Shown: positions 19,483 to 30,472, counted from the stretch's first letter. The stretch: 64,000 nucleotides of DNA from Zoogloea dura (GCF_012927165.1 NZ_JABBGA010000003.1:186001-250000); one strand, 5' to 3'. The notes: generated by a model not told the origin, from the letters alone. Numbers and translations are program-made.

Positions 19483-20589
19483 ATGCTGCTTTTCACTGCG
19501 CCCCGCGACGCCCTTCTCGCACCGCTGCAATCGGTGTCCGGCATCGTCGAAAAACGCCACACCCTGCCGATCCTCTCCAATGTCCTGATCGAAAAGAAGG
19601 GCGACGCGCTCACCCTGCTCGCCACCGACATCGAGATCCAGATCCGCAACAGCACCACCGGCGACCTGGCCAGTGAAGACTTCGCCATCACCGTCGGCGC
19701 CCGCAAGCTGCAGGACATCCTGCGCGCCCTGCCCGACACCTCCGACGTCAGCCTGACCCTCGACGACAAGCGCATCACCCTCAAGGCCGGCAAGAGCCGC
19801 TTCCAGCTGCAGACCCTGCCTGCCGCCGACTACCCGCGCCTGGCCCCGCCCGAAGGCGAAGGCCTCAACTTCCGCACCACCCAGAAGGCCTTCAAGAAGC
19901 AGCTCGCCCTGGTGCAGTACGCCATGGCCCAGCAGGACATCCGCTACTACCTCAACGGCCTGCTGCTGGTCGTTGCCGGTGACGCCCTGCGCATGGTGGC
20001 CACCGATGGTCACCGCCTCGCCTACGCCGCCTCCCCGCTGGTGGGCGACTACCCGCGCACCGACGTCATCCTGCCGCGCAAGACCGTGGTCGAACTCGCC
20101 CGCCAGCTCGCCGACTCCGACGAGCCCCTCGAAGTCACCCTGGTCGGCAACCAGATCGTCTTCCGCTTCGGCAGCATCGAACTGATCTCCAAGCTCATCG
20201 ACGGCAAGTTCCCCGACTACGAGCGCGTCATTCCCCAGGGCCACCCCAAGCTGGTCAAGGCCAGCCGCCTGGCCCTGCTGCAATCCCTGCAACGCGCGGC
20301 CATTCTCACCAACGAGAAATTCCGCGGCGTGCGCCTGATGCTCTCCGAAGGCAGCCTCAAGCTCGTCTCCACCAACGCCGAGCAGGAAGAAGCCCTCGAA
20401 GAACTCGAGGTCAACTACAGCGGCGACAGCCTGGACATCGGCTTCAACGTCACCTACCTGCTCGACGTCCTCACCAACCTGTCCGCCAACGAGATCGAGA
20501 TCCGCTTCAACGACGGCAACGCCAGCGCCCTCTTCGGCCTGGCGGAAAATGCAGATTTCAAATACGTAGTCATGCCCATGCGCATTTGA
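19483..20589 (+). CDS. dnaN: DNA polymerase III beta subunit (sliding clamp)
   Basis: The clamp ring encircles DNA and tethers Pol III. At 368 residues it has normal length. The N-terminal LQSVSGIVEKRHTLPILSNV and the C-terminal YVVMPMRI, which forms part of the partner-binding pocket, are typical of DnaN. The ribosome-binding sequence GGAG precedes the ATG, and the gene lies 80 bp after dnaA. Confidence 0.98.
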   Translation: MLLFTAPRDALLAPLQSVSGIVEKRHTLPILSNVLIEKKGDALTLLATDIEIQIRNSTTGDLASEDFAITVGARKLQDILRALPDTSDVSLTLDDKRITLKAGKSRFQLQTLPAADYPRLAPPEGEGLNFRTTQKAFKKQLALVQYAMAQQDIRYYLNGLLLVVAGDALRMVATDGHRLAYAASPLVGDYPRTDVILPRKTVVELARQLADSDEPLEVTLVGNQIVFRFGSIELISKLIDGKFPDYERVIPQGHPKLVKASRLALLQSLQRAAILTNEKFRGVRLMLSEGSLKLVSTNAEQEEALEELEVNYSGDSLDIGFNVTYLLDVLTNLSANEIEIRFNDGNASALFGLAENADFKYVVMPMRI

Positions 20590-20613
20590 GTCCGCGGATA
20601 AAGCTACTGCGCG

Positions 20614-20681
20614 GCCCGATCTCGCAGCTCCGGTGCTCGCTGTACTCAAGTACAGCTCCGCTCCTCCCTGCGACCTCGGGC
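20614..20681. repeat. Imperfect 68-bp extragenic palindrome between dnaN and gyrB
   Basis: The outer arms GCCCGA...TCGCAG and the inner arms GCTGTACT / AGTACAGC (20640-20657) pair around a central CA, with a mismatched middle section. It lies in the 198-bp dnaN-gyrB gap, which holds no gene. Elements of this build are usually dispersed in many copies (REP-like), but only one copy is visible here. Confidence 0.6.
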
Positions 20682-20736
20682 CTGCTCGCTACGCTTTCTC
20701 CACGAACTCTCGAGCGGGTCGCTTAAAGATCAATGA

Positions 20737-23262
<2,526 letters not shown>

Positions 23263-23334
23263 GAACTGTTGAATGACATAAAAGGTGATCTGTGCGAGGT
23301 GAGTGAAGAATCACTGCCACGGATACTGAAATAA

Positions 23335-23362
23335 ACGGGACCTTCTGGTCCCGTTTTTCTTT
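23335..23362 (+). terminator. Rho-independent terminator of gyrB
   Basis: ACGGGACC (23335-23342) and GGTCCCGT (23347-23354) with loop TTCT form a perfect 8-bp stem followed by TTTTTCTTTC. It lies about 75 bp past the gyrB stop and closes the conserved dnaA-gyrB block. Confidence 0.92.
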
Positions 23363-23406
23363 CAGGTCATAAAATCCATTCCTCATCCGCAGAAGTGCCG
23401 GCTTCC

Positions 23407-23610
23407 ATGAACCCAGTGCAATCCCCTCCACACCAGAATCCCTCCTGCTTCATCTGGAATCTCGCCAACAAGCTGCGCGGCCCCTATCGTCCGCCGCAGT
23501 ACCGTCGCGTCATACTCCATCTCGTAGTACTGCGCCGATTTGAGCTCGTACTGGCCGATCACAAGCAGAAGATGCGGCAAGCATTCGACGCCAGGAGGGC
23601 CGGTGCATGA
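23407..23610 (+). pseudogene. hsdM: N-terminal fragment of a type I restriction methylase (HsdM)
   Basis: The 67 codons beginning MNPVQSPPHQNPSCFIWNLA match only the first helical segment of HsdM, including KLRGPYRPPQYRRVIL and VLRRFELVLADHKQKM, which corresponds to the family pattern LLRGxxxxxxYxxVILPxxVLRRLxxVL. A real HsdM runs to about 500 residues with a SAM-binding and an NPPF motif; neither is here. The frame ends at the ATGA shared with rhuM. I read it as the stump of a deleted hsdM next to a surviving rhuM, although a small expressed protein cannot be excluded. Confidence 0.75.
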
Positions 23611-24665
23611 GCGATCAGCCCGTCGGTGAGTTCCTGCTCTATGAGAGCGAAGACGGCAAGACCCGCATCGAATGCCGTTTTACCGAGGAAACCCTGTGGT
23701 TGAGCCAGGCCCTGATGGCCGAGCTGTTCCAGACCACGCCGCAGAACATCACTTTGCATTTGAAGGCGTTATACAAGGAAGGGGAAATTGATCCTGCCGC
23801 AACCTGTAAGCCGTACTTACAAGTTCGTACCGAGGGCGGCAGGCAGGTCAAACGCGAGCTGAGTTTCTACAACCTCGACGCCATCCTTGCCGTGGGCTAC
23901 CGAGTGCGTTCGGTACGCGGCACGCAGTTCCGCCGCTGGGCGACGGAGCGGCTGCGGGAGTATCTCGTCAAGGGCTTCACCATGGATGACGAGCGACTGA
24001 AGAACCCGCCCGTAGGGCAACTGTCAGCGCCGGACCACTTCGACGAGCTGCTCGGCCGCATCCGTGACATCCGCGCCAGCGAACGGCGGATGTACCTCCG
24101 GGTGCGCGAGATCTTCGCGATGGCCGCGGACTATTCGCCCAGCCTGGCCGAAACGACTCAGTTCTTCCAGACCATCCAGAACAAGCTGCATTTCGCGGTG
24201 ACGGGCAAGACAGCAGCCGAGCTGATCATTCAGCGGGCGGATGCCTCGGCACCCAACATGGGGCTGACGACCTGGAAGTCGGATCGTGTGAACAAGACCG
24301 ATGCCCGCGTGGCGAAGAACTACCTGCGTGAAGGCGAGATCGACGAGTTGAACCGCATCGTGACGATGTGGCTGGATTTTGCCGAGGATCAGGCCAAACG
24401 CCGCAAGGAGGTCTTCCTCAAGGATTGGGAAGCGAAGCTGAACGACTTTCTGAAGTTCAACGAACGCGAGGTACTGCCAGGTGCGGGCAGCCGCTCGCAC
24501 AAACAGGCCATCGCACATGCCGAGGCGGAGTACGAACGCTTTGCTGCCCAGCGCCGTGCTCTGCTGGAAGCCGAAGGCGAAGCGAGCAACATGCAGATAC
24601 TGGAAGCCGCAGCCAAGGAATTGCCAAAACCCACCAGCAAAACCCGCATGCGAGGCCCCAAGTGA
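23607..24665 (+). CDS. rhuM: RhuM family protein
   Basis: The 352 residues match the RhuM family, commonly encoded inside type I restriction-modification loci; the biochemical role is unproven. The N-terminal region has the winged-helix-like WLSQALMAELFQTTPQNITLHLK and the family block YNLDAILAVGYRVRSVRGTQFRRWA (about residues 90-115). The C-terminal region is helical and ends in a basic tail. The ATG overlaps the hsdM-fragment stop (ATGA), and the stop overlaps the next GTG (GTGA), so the three frames are translationally coupled. Base composition is less GC-rich than in the flanking core genes. Confidence 0.88.
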   Translation: MSDQPVGEFLLYESEDGKTRIECRFTEETLWLSQALMAELFQTTPQNITLHLKALYKEGEIDPAATCKPYLQVRTEGGRQVKRELSFYNLDAILAVGYRVRSVRGTQFRRWATERLREYLVKGFTMDDERLKNPPVGQLSAPDHFDELLGRIRDIRASERRMYLRVREIFAMAADYSPSLAETTQFFQTIQNKLHFAVTGKTAAELIIQRADASAPNMGLTTWKSDRVNKTDARVAKNYLREGEIDELNRIVTMWLDFAEDQAKRRKEVFLKDWEAKLNDFLKFNEREVLPGAGSRSHKQAIAHAEAEYERFAAQRRALLEAEGEASNMQILEAAAKELPKPTSKTRMRGPK

Positions 24666-25609
24666 GCGACATCAAACTCTTCCGCTACACCCACGACAGC
24701 GCCAGCGAGCTGGCCGGCAAAACGGCAGCCATCGAGCGCAGCTTGCAGCGCCTGATCGAATCGCAGATGGAGACCTTTCTCGGCGTCCGTTTCCTTGCCA
24801 CCGAGTACAGCACCGGCCCCAAGCATCGCGGACGCATCGATTCGCTGGGACTGGATGAAAACGGCTGCCCGGTGATCATCGAGTACAAGCGCCACAGCAA
24901 CGAGAACGTCATCAACCAGGGCCTGTTCTATCTGGACTGGCTGCTCGATCACAAAGCAGAGTTTCAGCTGCTGGTGATGAAACGACTGGGCAAGGACAAC
25001 GCGGACAAGATCGAGTGGAACGGCACCCGTCTGCTGTGTATTGCGGCGGACTTCACCCGCTATGACGAACACGCAGTCTCGCAAATCAACCGCAATATCG
25101 AGCTGATCCGCTACAAATTGTTCGACGAGGAGCTGCTGCTGCTCGAACTGGTGAACGGAGCGAGCGCAGCCAGTACGCAATTTGTTGCCGAAGTAATTGA
25201 ATCGGCTATCGACAAGCCGGCCAAGGTGCCAGCAGCCTCCACCCTGGCGATGAAGACGCACGCCGACCAGATCGCCACCGCCTCACCCGAGTTGTTGGCG
25301 CTGTTCGAGCAGACGCGCAGCTTCATTCTCGTACAGGGGGACGACATCATCGAGAAGCCGCTGAAGCTCTATGTGGCTTTCCGCCGCTTGAAGAACTTCG
25401 TATGCATGTCGCTGATCTCGAAAGTCGATCCGCATGTCTTCCTGATCATCAAGCTCGACCCGGCAACAGTGCAACTTGAAGAGGGCTTCACACGTGACGT
25501 GGGCAATATTGGTCACTGGGGAACCGGTGATCTGGAGCTGACCTTGCGCACGCCTGCCGACTTCGAGAAGGCCAAGGGTCTGATCGAGCGGGCGTACCAG
25601 GAAAACTGA
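24662..25609 (+). CDS. DUF5655-type protein with PD-(D/E)XK nuclease-like domain
   Basis: A 315-residue protein with a GTG start (24662-24664) overlapping the rhuM stop. The N-terminal half has a nuclease-like core: RIDSLGLDENGCPVIIEYKR (around residues 56-75), with the Asp and the Glu-x-Lys expected of a PD-(D/E)XK active site, followed by NQGLFYLDWLLDHKAEF. The C-terminal half (about 195-315) resembles DUF5655, sometimes annotated 'predicted transport protein'. Lying behind rhuM at a restriction locus, it may be a defence nuclease, but this is inferred from fold signature and position. Confidence 0.72.
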   Translation: MSDIKLFRYTHDSASELAGKTAAIERSLQRLIESQMETFLGVRFLATEYSTGPKHRGRIDSLGLDENGCPVIIEYKRHSNENVINQGLFYLDWLLDHKAEFQLLVMKRLGKDNADKIEWNGTRLLCIAADFTRYDEHAVSQINRNIELIRYKLFDEELLLLELVNGASAASTQFVAEVIESAIDKPAKVPAASTLAMKTHADQIATASPELLALFEQTRSFILVQGDDIIEKPLKLYVAFRRLKNFVCMSLISKVDPHVFLIIKLDPATVQLEEGFTRDVGNIGHWGTGDLELTLRTPADFEKAKGLIERAYQEN

Positions 25610-25877
25610 GTGCGCCTACATTTCCACACCGCCCGCTGCCTTGATCGCATTGACGAGTAAATGCCTCGCGCTTGGGTTGAACTACCTTGAGCTTCAGACA
25701 GCACAAATGGCTGACTTGAATTCACGAGTGCGGGGGGAGTGAGGCAGATCTACTGTCTGAAATTGATGAGACCGCACTCCAAGCGGTATGTGATCTGTTT
25801 GCAGGGCGTCGCGGGTGGCATATCCGGTTTTTTCAGTTTTCGAGACAATCAATGAGCACTTCGATGGCAGAAAAATA

Positions 25878-25902
25878 AAAAGGCTCCGACTGGAGCCTTT
25901 TT
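25878..25902. terminator. Bidirectional terminator
   Basis: GGCTCC (25882-25887) and GGAGCC (25892-25897) with loop GACT are flanked by A-rich and T-rich tracts, so the stem can end transcripts from either side: the rhuM/DUF5655 operon and anything arriving from the right. Confidence 0.85.
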
Positions 25903-25980
25903 ATTTTCAGTTCATCTGATCGAGCCTTGCCTGCATCTCCTGCCACTGCAACCGGATATCGAGTCGAGCCCAAAAAATAC

Positions 25981-26015
25981 TAGGAACTGCCCAGATTGTG
26001 CCCGGGCAGTTCCTA
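25981..26015. repeat. Perfect 12-bp inverted repeat of unknown role
   Basis: TAGGAACTGCCC (25981-25992) and GGGCAGTTCCTA (26004-26015) flank an 11-base spacer. No U-run follows on either strand, which argues against a terminator. It could be a mobile-element end, a recombination site or an RNA structure. Confidence 0.5.
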
Positions 26016-26184
26016 GGCTCACTCAACGCGTGAGGCCGCCGTGTTTGTAGTCATCTTTTGTCACTGGCTGACCCCGCGCAACTCCTCCGTAACGGCCGGA
26101 ACTATAAGAGTATTTTGTACAAAAATCCACGAAATTTAACTTATGGCAAGCCCCCATCCCGGGCTGCCGGGGGCCCGCCGGGCC

Positions 26185-26219
26185 AAAAAAAAAGCCCGGG
26201 CCTGTAAGGGCTCGGGCTT
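26185..26219 (-). terminator. Rho-independent terminator of the DUF1176 gene
   Basis: An 11-bp GC-rich stem (26192-26202 with 26209-26219, one G-U pair) is followed on the minus strand by a run of nine T. It lies about 190 bp beyond the DUF1176 stop codon. Confidence 0.85.
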
Positions 26220-26408
26220 AATCCACACCAAAGGAGGAGGGTGGAGGAGACAAGCCAATTCTAGGCGTCCTGCGCGCGCTCTGCGTGCAAAGTTTTCTAT
26301 TTATCCATAAGTAAATTGATTGGCCTCCCGGGGCGGGGGAGGCGGCATCGGGGCTGCCATCGCCGCCTCAATCCCGCCTCACCGCCTCACGGCCTCGTCA
26401 TTCAAGCG

Positions 26409-27479
26409 TCATTCCCCGCCGCCCAGCCCCACCCGCGTCGGCAGATCCCAGGCGCCGCCGGGGGCGATGAGGCGGCACATGCCGGTGGTGGTCGAATGGG
26501 TCAGCACGAAGCCCTTGCCGTCCCACAGCCATTCGTCCGACGACCAGCAGTCGCCCAGGCCGCGGCCCTTGTGGGTCGCGGTGAGGGTGCCGGCCTGGTA
26601 CTCCGAGCCGCTGGTGGTGACCAGCACCGGCTGGTAGGGCGGGGCCTGGTTGACGATCCAGTGGCCATAGCCGACGTTGTAGGCGCCGCTCCAGCAGCGG
26701 GTGGCGACGAGCAGGCGGGTGTCGCTGAGGCGGGTGGCGGTGGGGGCTTCCTGGAAGGACGGATCGGGCTCGGTGAGGTCGGGGCAGTAGTCGGTGTCCT
26801 CGTTCCTGAGGGTGGCGCGCAGGGCCTTGAGGAGGGCCGGGCCTTGCTGCTTGACCCAGCCCTTGTCGCCGGCCCTGGCGGGGGCGAGGGGGCCGGGCTT
26901 GACGCTGAGGCCGGGCAGCATGGGGAGCACGCCGCTCTCCGGCTGCTTGCCGCGCCGGATGATCGCGCCGGGGGTGCCGAGGCGGCCCTGGAATTCGTCC
27001 ATCTTGAGCAGGACGGCGGCGGCGCCGCTGTCGGACAGGGCCCAGGTGCTGCCGTTGCGCACGAATTCGAGGCTGCTCTTGCGGCTCAGCGCCGCCAGCA
27101 GGGCATTGACCTGGGCCGTGTCGAGGCGGCCCTGCAGGCTGTCACTGTCGAAGGCCACCGTGCCCTGGGCCTTGCCGTTGATCTGCAGGTTCAGGCGGAA
27201 GCGCTTGGGGAGCGCGTCCACCACCGGGTTGTCGCCGTAGCGGCCGATCTTCACCTCGGCGCTGACCGGCTGGTCCGGCCCGGCCTGGCGGGTGAGCAGC
27301 ACGGAGACGCTGAGCTCGGCGCCGTCGGCGCTGTAGCCGGCGGCGCGGCAGGTGCGCGTGTTGTCGCAGGCCAGCTCCCAGTCGCCATGGGAGAAGCGGG
27401 CCTGGGGCAGGTCGGCGGCCCGCAGGGCCGGCGTGGCGAGGAGCAGGGGGGCGGACAGGAGCAGGGCGGGGAGGCGCAT
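26409..27479 (-). CDS. DUF1176 domain secreted protein
   Basis: A 356-residue protein with a clear Sec signal (MRLPALLLSAPLLLATPALRA, cut before ADLPQ). The mature part begins with the family-typical FSHGDWELACDNTRTCRAAGY and ends with the paired-cysteine region around GLGDCWSSDEWLWDGKGF and TTTGMCRLIAPGGAWDLPT, both marks of DUF1176. The function of the family is unknown; a periplasmic location is expected. It stands alone on the minus strand with its own terminator. Confidence 0.85.
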   Translation of the reverse strand: MRLPALLLSAPLLLATPALRAADLPQARFSHGDWELACDNTRTCRAAGYSADGAELSVSVLLTRQAGPDQPVSAEVKIGRYGDNPVVDALPKRFRLNLQINGKAQGTVAFDSDSLQGRLDTAQVNALLAALSRKSSLEFVRNGSTWALSDSGAAAVLLKMDEFQGRLGTPGAIIRRGKQPESGVLPMLPGLSVKPGPLAPARAGDKGWVKQQGPALLKALRATLRNEDTDYCPDLTEPDPSFQEAPTATRLSDTRLLVATRCWSGAYNVGYGHWIVNQAPPYQPVLVTTSGSEYQAGTLTATHKGRGLGDCWSSDEWLWDGKGFVLTHSTTTGMCRLIAPGGAWDLPTRVGLGGGE

Positions 27480-27674
27480 GGGGTGGGCAGATCGTTCGGC
27501 GGGTGAGGGGGTGGGTGGCCGCCATTATGCAGACTGCCCGCCGCGCCGCAGCCTGCGCCGACACCCTTTTTTCCACATATACCTTTGACATGTCCGCCGC
27601 CCGGCTTCCACAATCCCTGGCGCACCGGATGGTGCCAATGTCATTAACAAATGCCATTTACAAGGAGCGAGACA

Positions 27675-28151
27675 ATGTCCCAGAACGTGGTTTCCCTGTC
27701 GCTTTCCAGCGACCAGATCGAGCAGGTGCAGGGCGCCCTGGCGGTGCTGGAAAGGAATCTGTCGGGCCTGGTGTCCCTGTCGGTGGAGGAGCGCCGGGAG
27801 TTGAACAAGATGGGTCCAAAATCCGAGATGTTCGCGCGCAAGGCGCACGATGTGATCGCCCAGTCACCCGACATGATGCCGGGCAGCTTCAACCTGAAGG
27901 AGTTTGCCGCAGATCTCGCGGCCCTGGACCAGCTGCGGCCCGTGGTCGCCCGGCTTGTTGCGCTGGCCCAGCGCGGGGAGGACACCGAGATGGCCCTCGG
28001 CAGCGACATCTACAGCGCCGCCCTGGAGGGCTACCGCTTCGCCAAGCTGGCCGGCAAGGGCGCAGCACTGGATGAGCTGCGCAACCAGGCATCGGTGCGC
28101 TTCGCGGGGCAAGGCCGGCGCCGGGCGGCTGCGGCCGGCGAACCCACCTGA
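27675..28151 (+). CDS. Conserved hypothetical protein
   Basis: A 158-residue, mostly helical protein that I do not recognise beyond resemblance to unnamed proteobacterial proteins. It begins MSQNVVSLSLSSDQIEQVQG and is preceded by a good ribosome-binding sequence (AAGGAG, 8 nt). There is no signal peptide or membrane segment; the C terminus is basic and Ala-rich. Internal segments such as EMFARKAHDVIAQSPDMMPG look well conserved in character. A 16-bp perfect hairpin starts 26 bp after the stop and may end its transcript. Confidence 0.75.
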   Translation: MSQNVVSLSLSSDQIEQVQGALAVLERNLSGLVSLSVEERRELNKMGPKSEMFARKAHDVIAQSPDMMPGSFNLKEFAADLAALDQLRPVVARLVALAQRGEDTEMALGSDIYSAALEGYRFAKLAGKGAALDELRNQASVRFAGQGRRRAAAAGEPT

Positions 28152-28176
28152 CCCACCGGCCCCCGCGGCACTCGGG

Positions 28177-28455
28177 TTGGGCTCAGAGGGAAGCGGGTTT
28201 CCCTCTGAGCCCAACGTGTTTCCCTCCAGGCTGAACCCGTTCTCCTCAGACACTCGCTGACTGGGCTCCGGGCTGAACTCACCGGGCTCGGAGATGAACA
28301 AGTTCAGCGCTGAACCCAGCTCATCCTCCTTCCGAGCCCAACTTGTTTCCTTCCGAGCCCAGTGAGTTCAGCGCAGAGCGAAACCCACTGGCCTCGGAGC
28401 CCAACCGGCCTCCCACCGAAGGCAACAAGTTGGGCTCCGAGGCTAACCGGCCCGC
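28177..28455. repeat. Degenerate 21-bp repeat array coding SEPN-type heptads
   Basis: About 12 to 13 units of 21 bp recur, anchored on TCNGAGCCCAAC. In one plus frame they read SEGSGFP, SEPNVFP, SRLNPFS and then a stop. After a shift they read SEPNLFP, SEPSEFS, AERNPLA, SEPNRPP, TEGNKLG, SEANRPA. Units are also found inverted: the first two form a perfect 16-bp stem (28177-28192 with 28199-28214). Frame breaks and stops show it is not one intact coding region. It lies between a hypothetical gene and the 3' end of a LysR gene and overlaps that end by about 13 bp. Confidence 0.75.
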
Positions 28456-29372
28456 TGACGGGCAGGCCCCGCCGCCCACTCCGGCCGGGCAAACCACTCC
28501 ACCAGAAAATCCACCAGCGCCCGCAGCACCGGCGGCATCTGGCGGTGGGACTGGAACACCGCGTGGATGCCCAGCGCCTTGACTTCATAGCCGGGCAGCA
28601 AAGCCACCAGGCGGCCGGCCTCGATGAGCGCCCTGGCCGCATACAGGGGCTGCATCGAGATGCCTGCGCCGTGCTCCGCCGCCGCCAGCAGCGCCTGGGC
28701 CTCGTTGGCGCTCAGGTTGCCGCCCACCGGCACGCTGATGCGCTCGCCGGCGCCATCGGCAAACTCCCACAGGCTGCGCCCGAAGTAGGAGTAGGTGAGG
28801 CAGTTGTGGCCTGCCAGGGCCTCGGGCCGCGCCGGGCTGCCGTGCTCGGCCAGGTAGGCCGGCGCGGCGCACACCACCGAGATGCAGTCGCCCAGGCGGC
28901 GGGCGATCAGGTTGGGGTCCAGGTCATTGGTGATGCGGATGGCCAGGTCGATGCGCTCCTCCACCAGGTTCACCGCCCGCGAATCGACACGCAGATCCAC
29001 CGCCGCCAGGGGGTGGCGGCGCAGGAAGGCGGTCATCGCCGGGGCCAGCACCTCCTGGGCCATGGACTGGGCGCAGGCCACCCGCAACAGGCCGCGCACG
29101 GCCGAGGCATCGTCGGCCGGCAGGGTCGGCATCTCGGCGGCGAAAGCCAGCATGCCCCGGCAGCGCGCCAGCACCTGCTCGCCGGCCGCCGTCAGGCTCA
29201 GGCGGCGGGTCGTGCGGTGCAGGAGGCGTGCCCCGGCCCACTGCTCCATCTGCGCCAGGTAGCGCGTCACCATGGCCCGCGACATCTCCAGCGCATCGGC
29301 GGCGGCGGCCATGCTGCCCCGTTCGGCGATCTCTACAAACACTTCGGCGGCAGTTACACGGTCCATATTCAA
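28443..29372 (-). CDS. LysR-family transcriptional regulator
   Basis: A 309-residue regulator with an N-terminal winged helix (VFVEIAERGSMAAAADALEMSRAMVTRYL, split by the usual turn) and a type 2 periplasmic-binding-like effector domain from about residue 90. It is divergent from the metallo-beta-lactamase-fold and NAD(P)-binding genes; LysR regulators usually control the divergent neighbour, so these are the likely targets. The 96-bp gap has several T-N11-A stretches but no single clear operator. Its 3' end runs into the repeat array. Confidence 0.9.
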   Translation of the reverse strand: MNMDRVTAAEVFVEIAERGSMAAAADALEMSRAMVTRYLAQMEQWAGARLLHRTTRRLSLTAAGEQVLARCRGMLAFAAEMPTLPADDASAVRGLLRVACAQSMAQEVLAPAMTAFLRRHPLAAVDLRVDSRAVNLVEERIDLAIRITNDLDPNLIARRLGDCISVVCAAPAYLAEHGSPARPEALAGHNCLTYSYFGRSLWEFADGAGERISVPVGGNLSANEAQALLAAAEHGAGISMQPLYAARALIEAGRLVALLPGYEVKALGIHAVFQSHRQMPPVLRALVDFLVEWFARPEWAAGPARQRAG

Positions 29373-29468
29373 TCGATCAGTGCAACAAACATTTGTCGAT
29401 TATGCGGTTTTTCCACCGGAACAAGAAACATACGATGGCGGACATCAACCTTCAGGAGCCATCCCATC

Positions 29469-30395
29469 ATGTCCCGCCAGCCCTCCCGCCGCCCCTTCCT
29501 CCGCACGCTGGCCGCCAGCGCCCTCGGCCTGGCCTTCGCCGCCGGCGCCCTCGCTGCCCAGCCCACCGAGCCGCTCATCACCGAGCCACTCACCCTCGAG
29601 GTGTACAACCCGGGCGACCAGGCCATCTTCCCCGTCTCCTCGGCGATCGTCGCCGGCAAGACCGAAGTGCTGCTGATCGACGCCCAGTTCCAGCGCAACG
29701 ACGCCGAAGCCCTGGTGGCGCGCATCCAGGCCACCGGCAAGAAGCTCACCACGGTCTATATCAGCCACGGCGACCCGGACTACTACTTCGGGCTGGACGT
29801 GATCCGCCGCGCCTTCCCCGACGCGCGCATCGTCGCCACCCCGCAGACCGTGGCCCACATCCGGGCCAGCAAGGACGGCAAGCTCGCCTACTGGGGCCCC
29901 ATCCTCAAGGACAAGGCCCCGCAGGAAGTCATCGTCCCCGACACCCTGGACGGCACCAGCCTCACTGTGGACGGCCAGCGCCTGGACATCACCGGCCCCG
30001 AGCAGGCCCGCCGCTTCGTGTGGATCCCGTCCCTGCGCACCGTGGTGGGCGGGATTCCCGTGGCCGCCAACATCCATGTCTGGATGGCCGACACCCAGAC
30101 CCCCGCATCCCGCCAGCAGTGGCAGAAGACGCTCAAGGCCATCACCGCCCTCCAGCCCCGCGCCGTGGTGCCCGGCCACTACCTGCCCAACCCCGATGGC
30201 TCGGCCCCCACCACCCTGGCCGCGGTGAAGTTCACCCAGGCCTACCTGCAGACCTTCGAGCAGGCCGCCGCCCGCGCCGGGGACGCCACCCAGCTCGTCG
30301 CCGCCATGAAGCAGCACTACCCGCAGCTGCGCGAGTCCGCCTCCCTCGAGCTCGGCGCCAAAGTCATCAAGGGCGAGCTCAAGTGGCCCCAGTGA
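29469..30395 (+). CDS. Metallo-beta-lactamase-fold protein with an altered metal motif, Tat-type signal
   Basis: 308 residues starting at the ATG 29469-29471, with AGGAG upstream. The N terminus has a twin-arginine-like signal (SRRPFLRTLAASALGLAFAAG), so export is likely. The hydrolase fold is clear (NPGDQAIFPVSSAIVAGKTEVLLIDA), but the canonical HxHxDH appears as HGDPDY (near residue 99): the second His is Asp and the last is Tyr. VPGHYLP later supplies a conserved His. Either a different metal set is bound or the protein is not a classical hydrolase. The LysR gene is divergent and an NAD(P)-binding gene follows 77 bp downstream. Confidence 0.8.
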   Translation: MSRQPSRRPFLRTLAASALGLAFAAGALAAQPTEPLITEPLTLEVYNPGDQAIFPVSSAIVAGKTEVLLIDAQFQRNDAEALVARIQATGKKLTTVYISHGDPDYYFGLDVIRRAFPDARIVATPQTVAHIRASKDGKLAYWGPILKDKAPQEVIVPDTLDGTSLTVDGQRLDITGPEQARRFVWIPSLRTVVGGIPVAANIHVWMADTQTPASRQQWQKTLKAITALQPRAVVPGHYLPNPDGSAPTTLAAVKFTQAYLQTFEQAAARAGDATQLVAAMKQHYPQLRESASLELGAKVIKGELKWPQ

Positions 30396-30472
30396 GCCCG
30401 TCCATCCCACCCGATCAGTAGCCCCCTAGCCCCCATAGCCCCCATAACCCCCGTTCAATCAAGGAGAACCCC

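Larger units (their letters stand above)
25610..26184. other. Gene-poor stretch at the end of the accessory zone
   Basis: No convincing gene lies here. An open frame without a good start runs to a stop at 25876-25878 and ends ...RFFQFSRQSMSTSMAEK; it could be the tail of a deleted gene. On the minus strand a short frame ending WQEMQARLDQMN stops at about 25911, facing the terminator at 25880-25902. A strong hairpin lies at 25981-26015. I read the stretch as debris of a rearranged restriction locus. Confidence 0.4.

Noticed and set aside
25880-26060. Short minus-strand frame ending WQEMQARLDQMN before the bidirectional terminator
   Set aside because: No start codon or ribosome-binding site and too short to identify; kept only as possible gene debris.
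26301-26309. A DnaA-box-like TTATCCATA
   Set aside because: One mismatch at a key position and no second box nearby.
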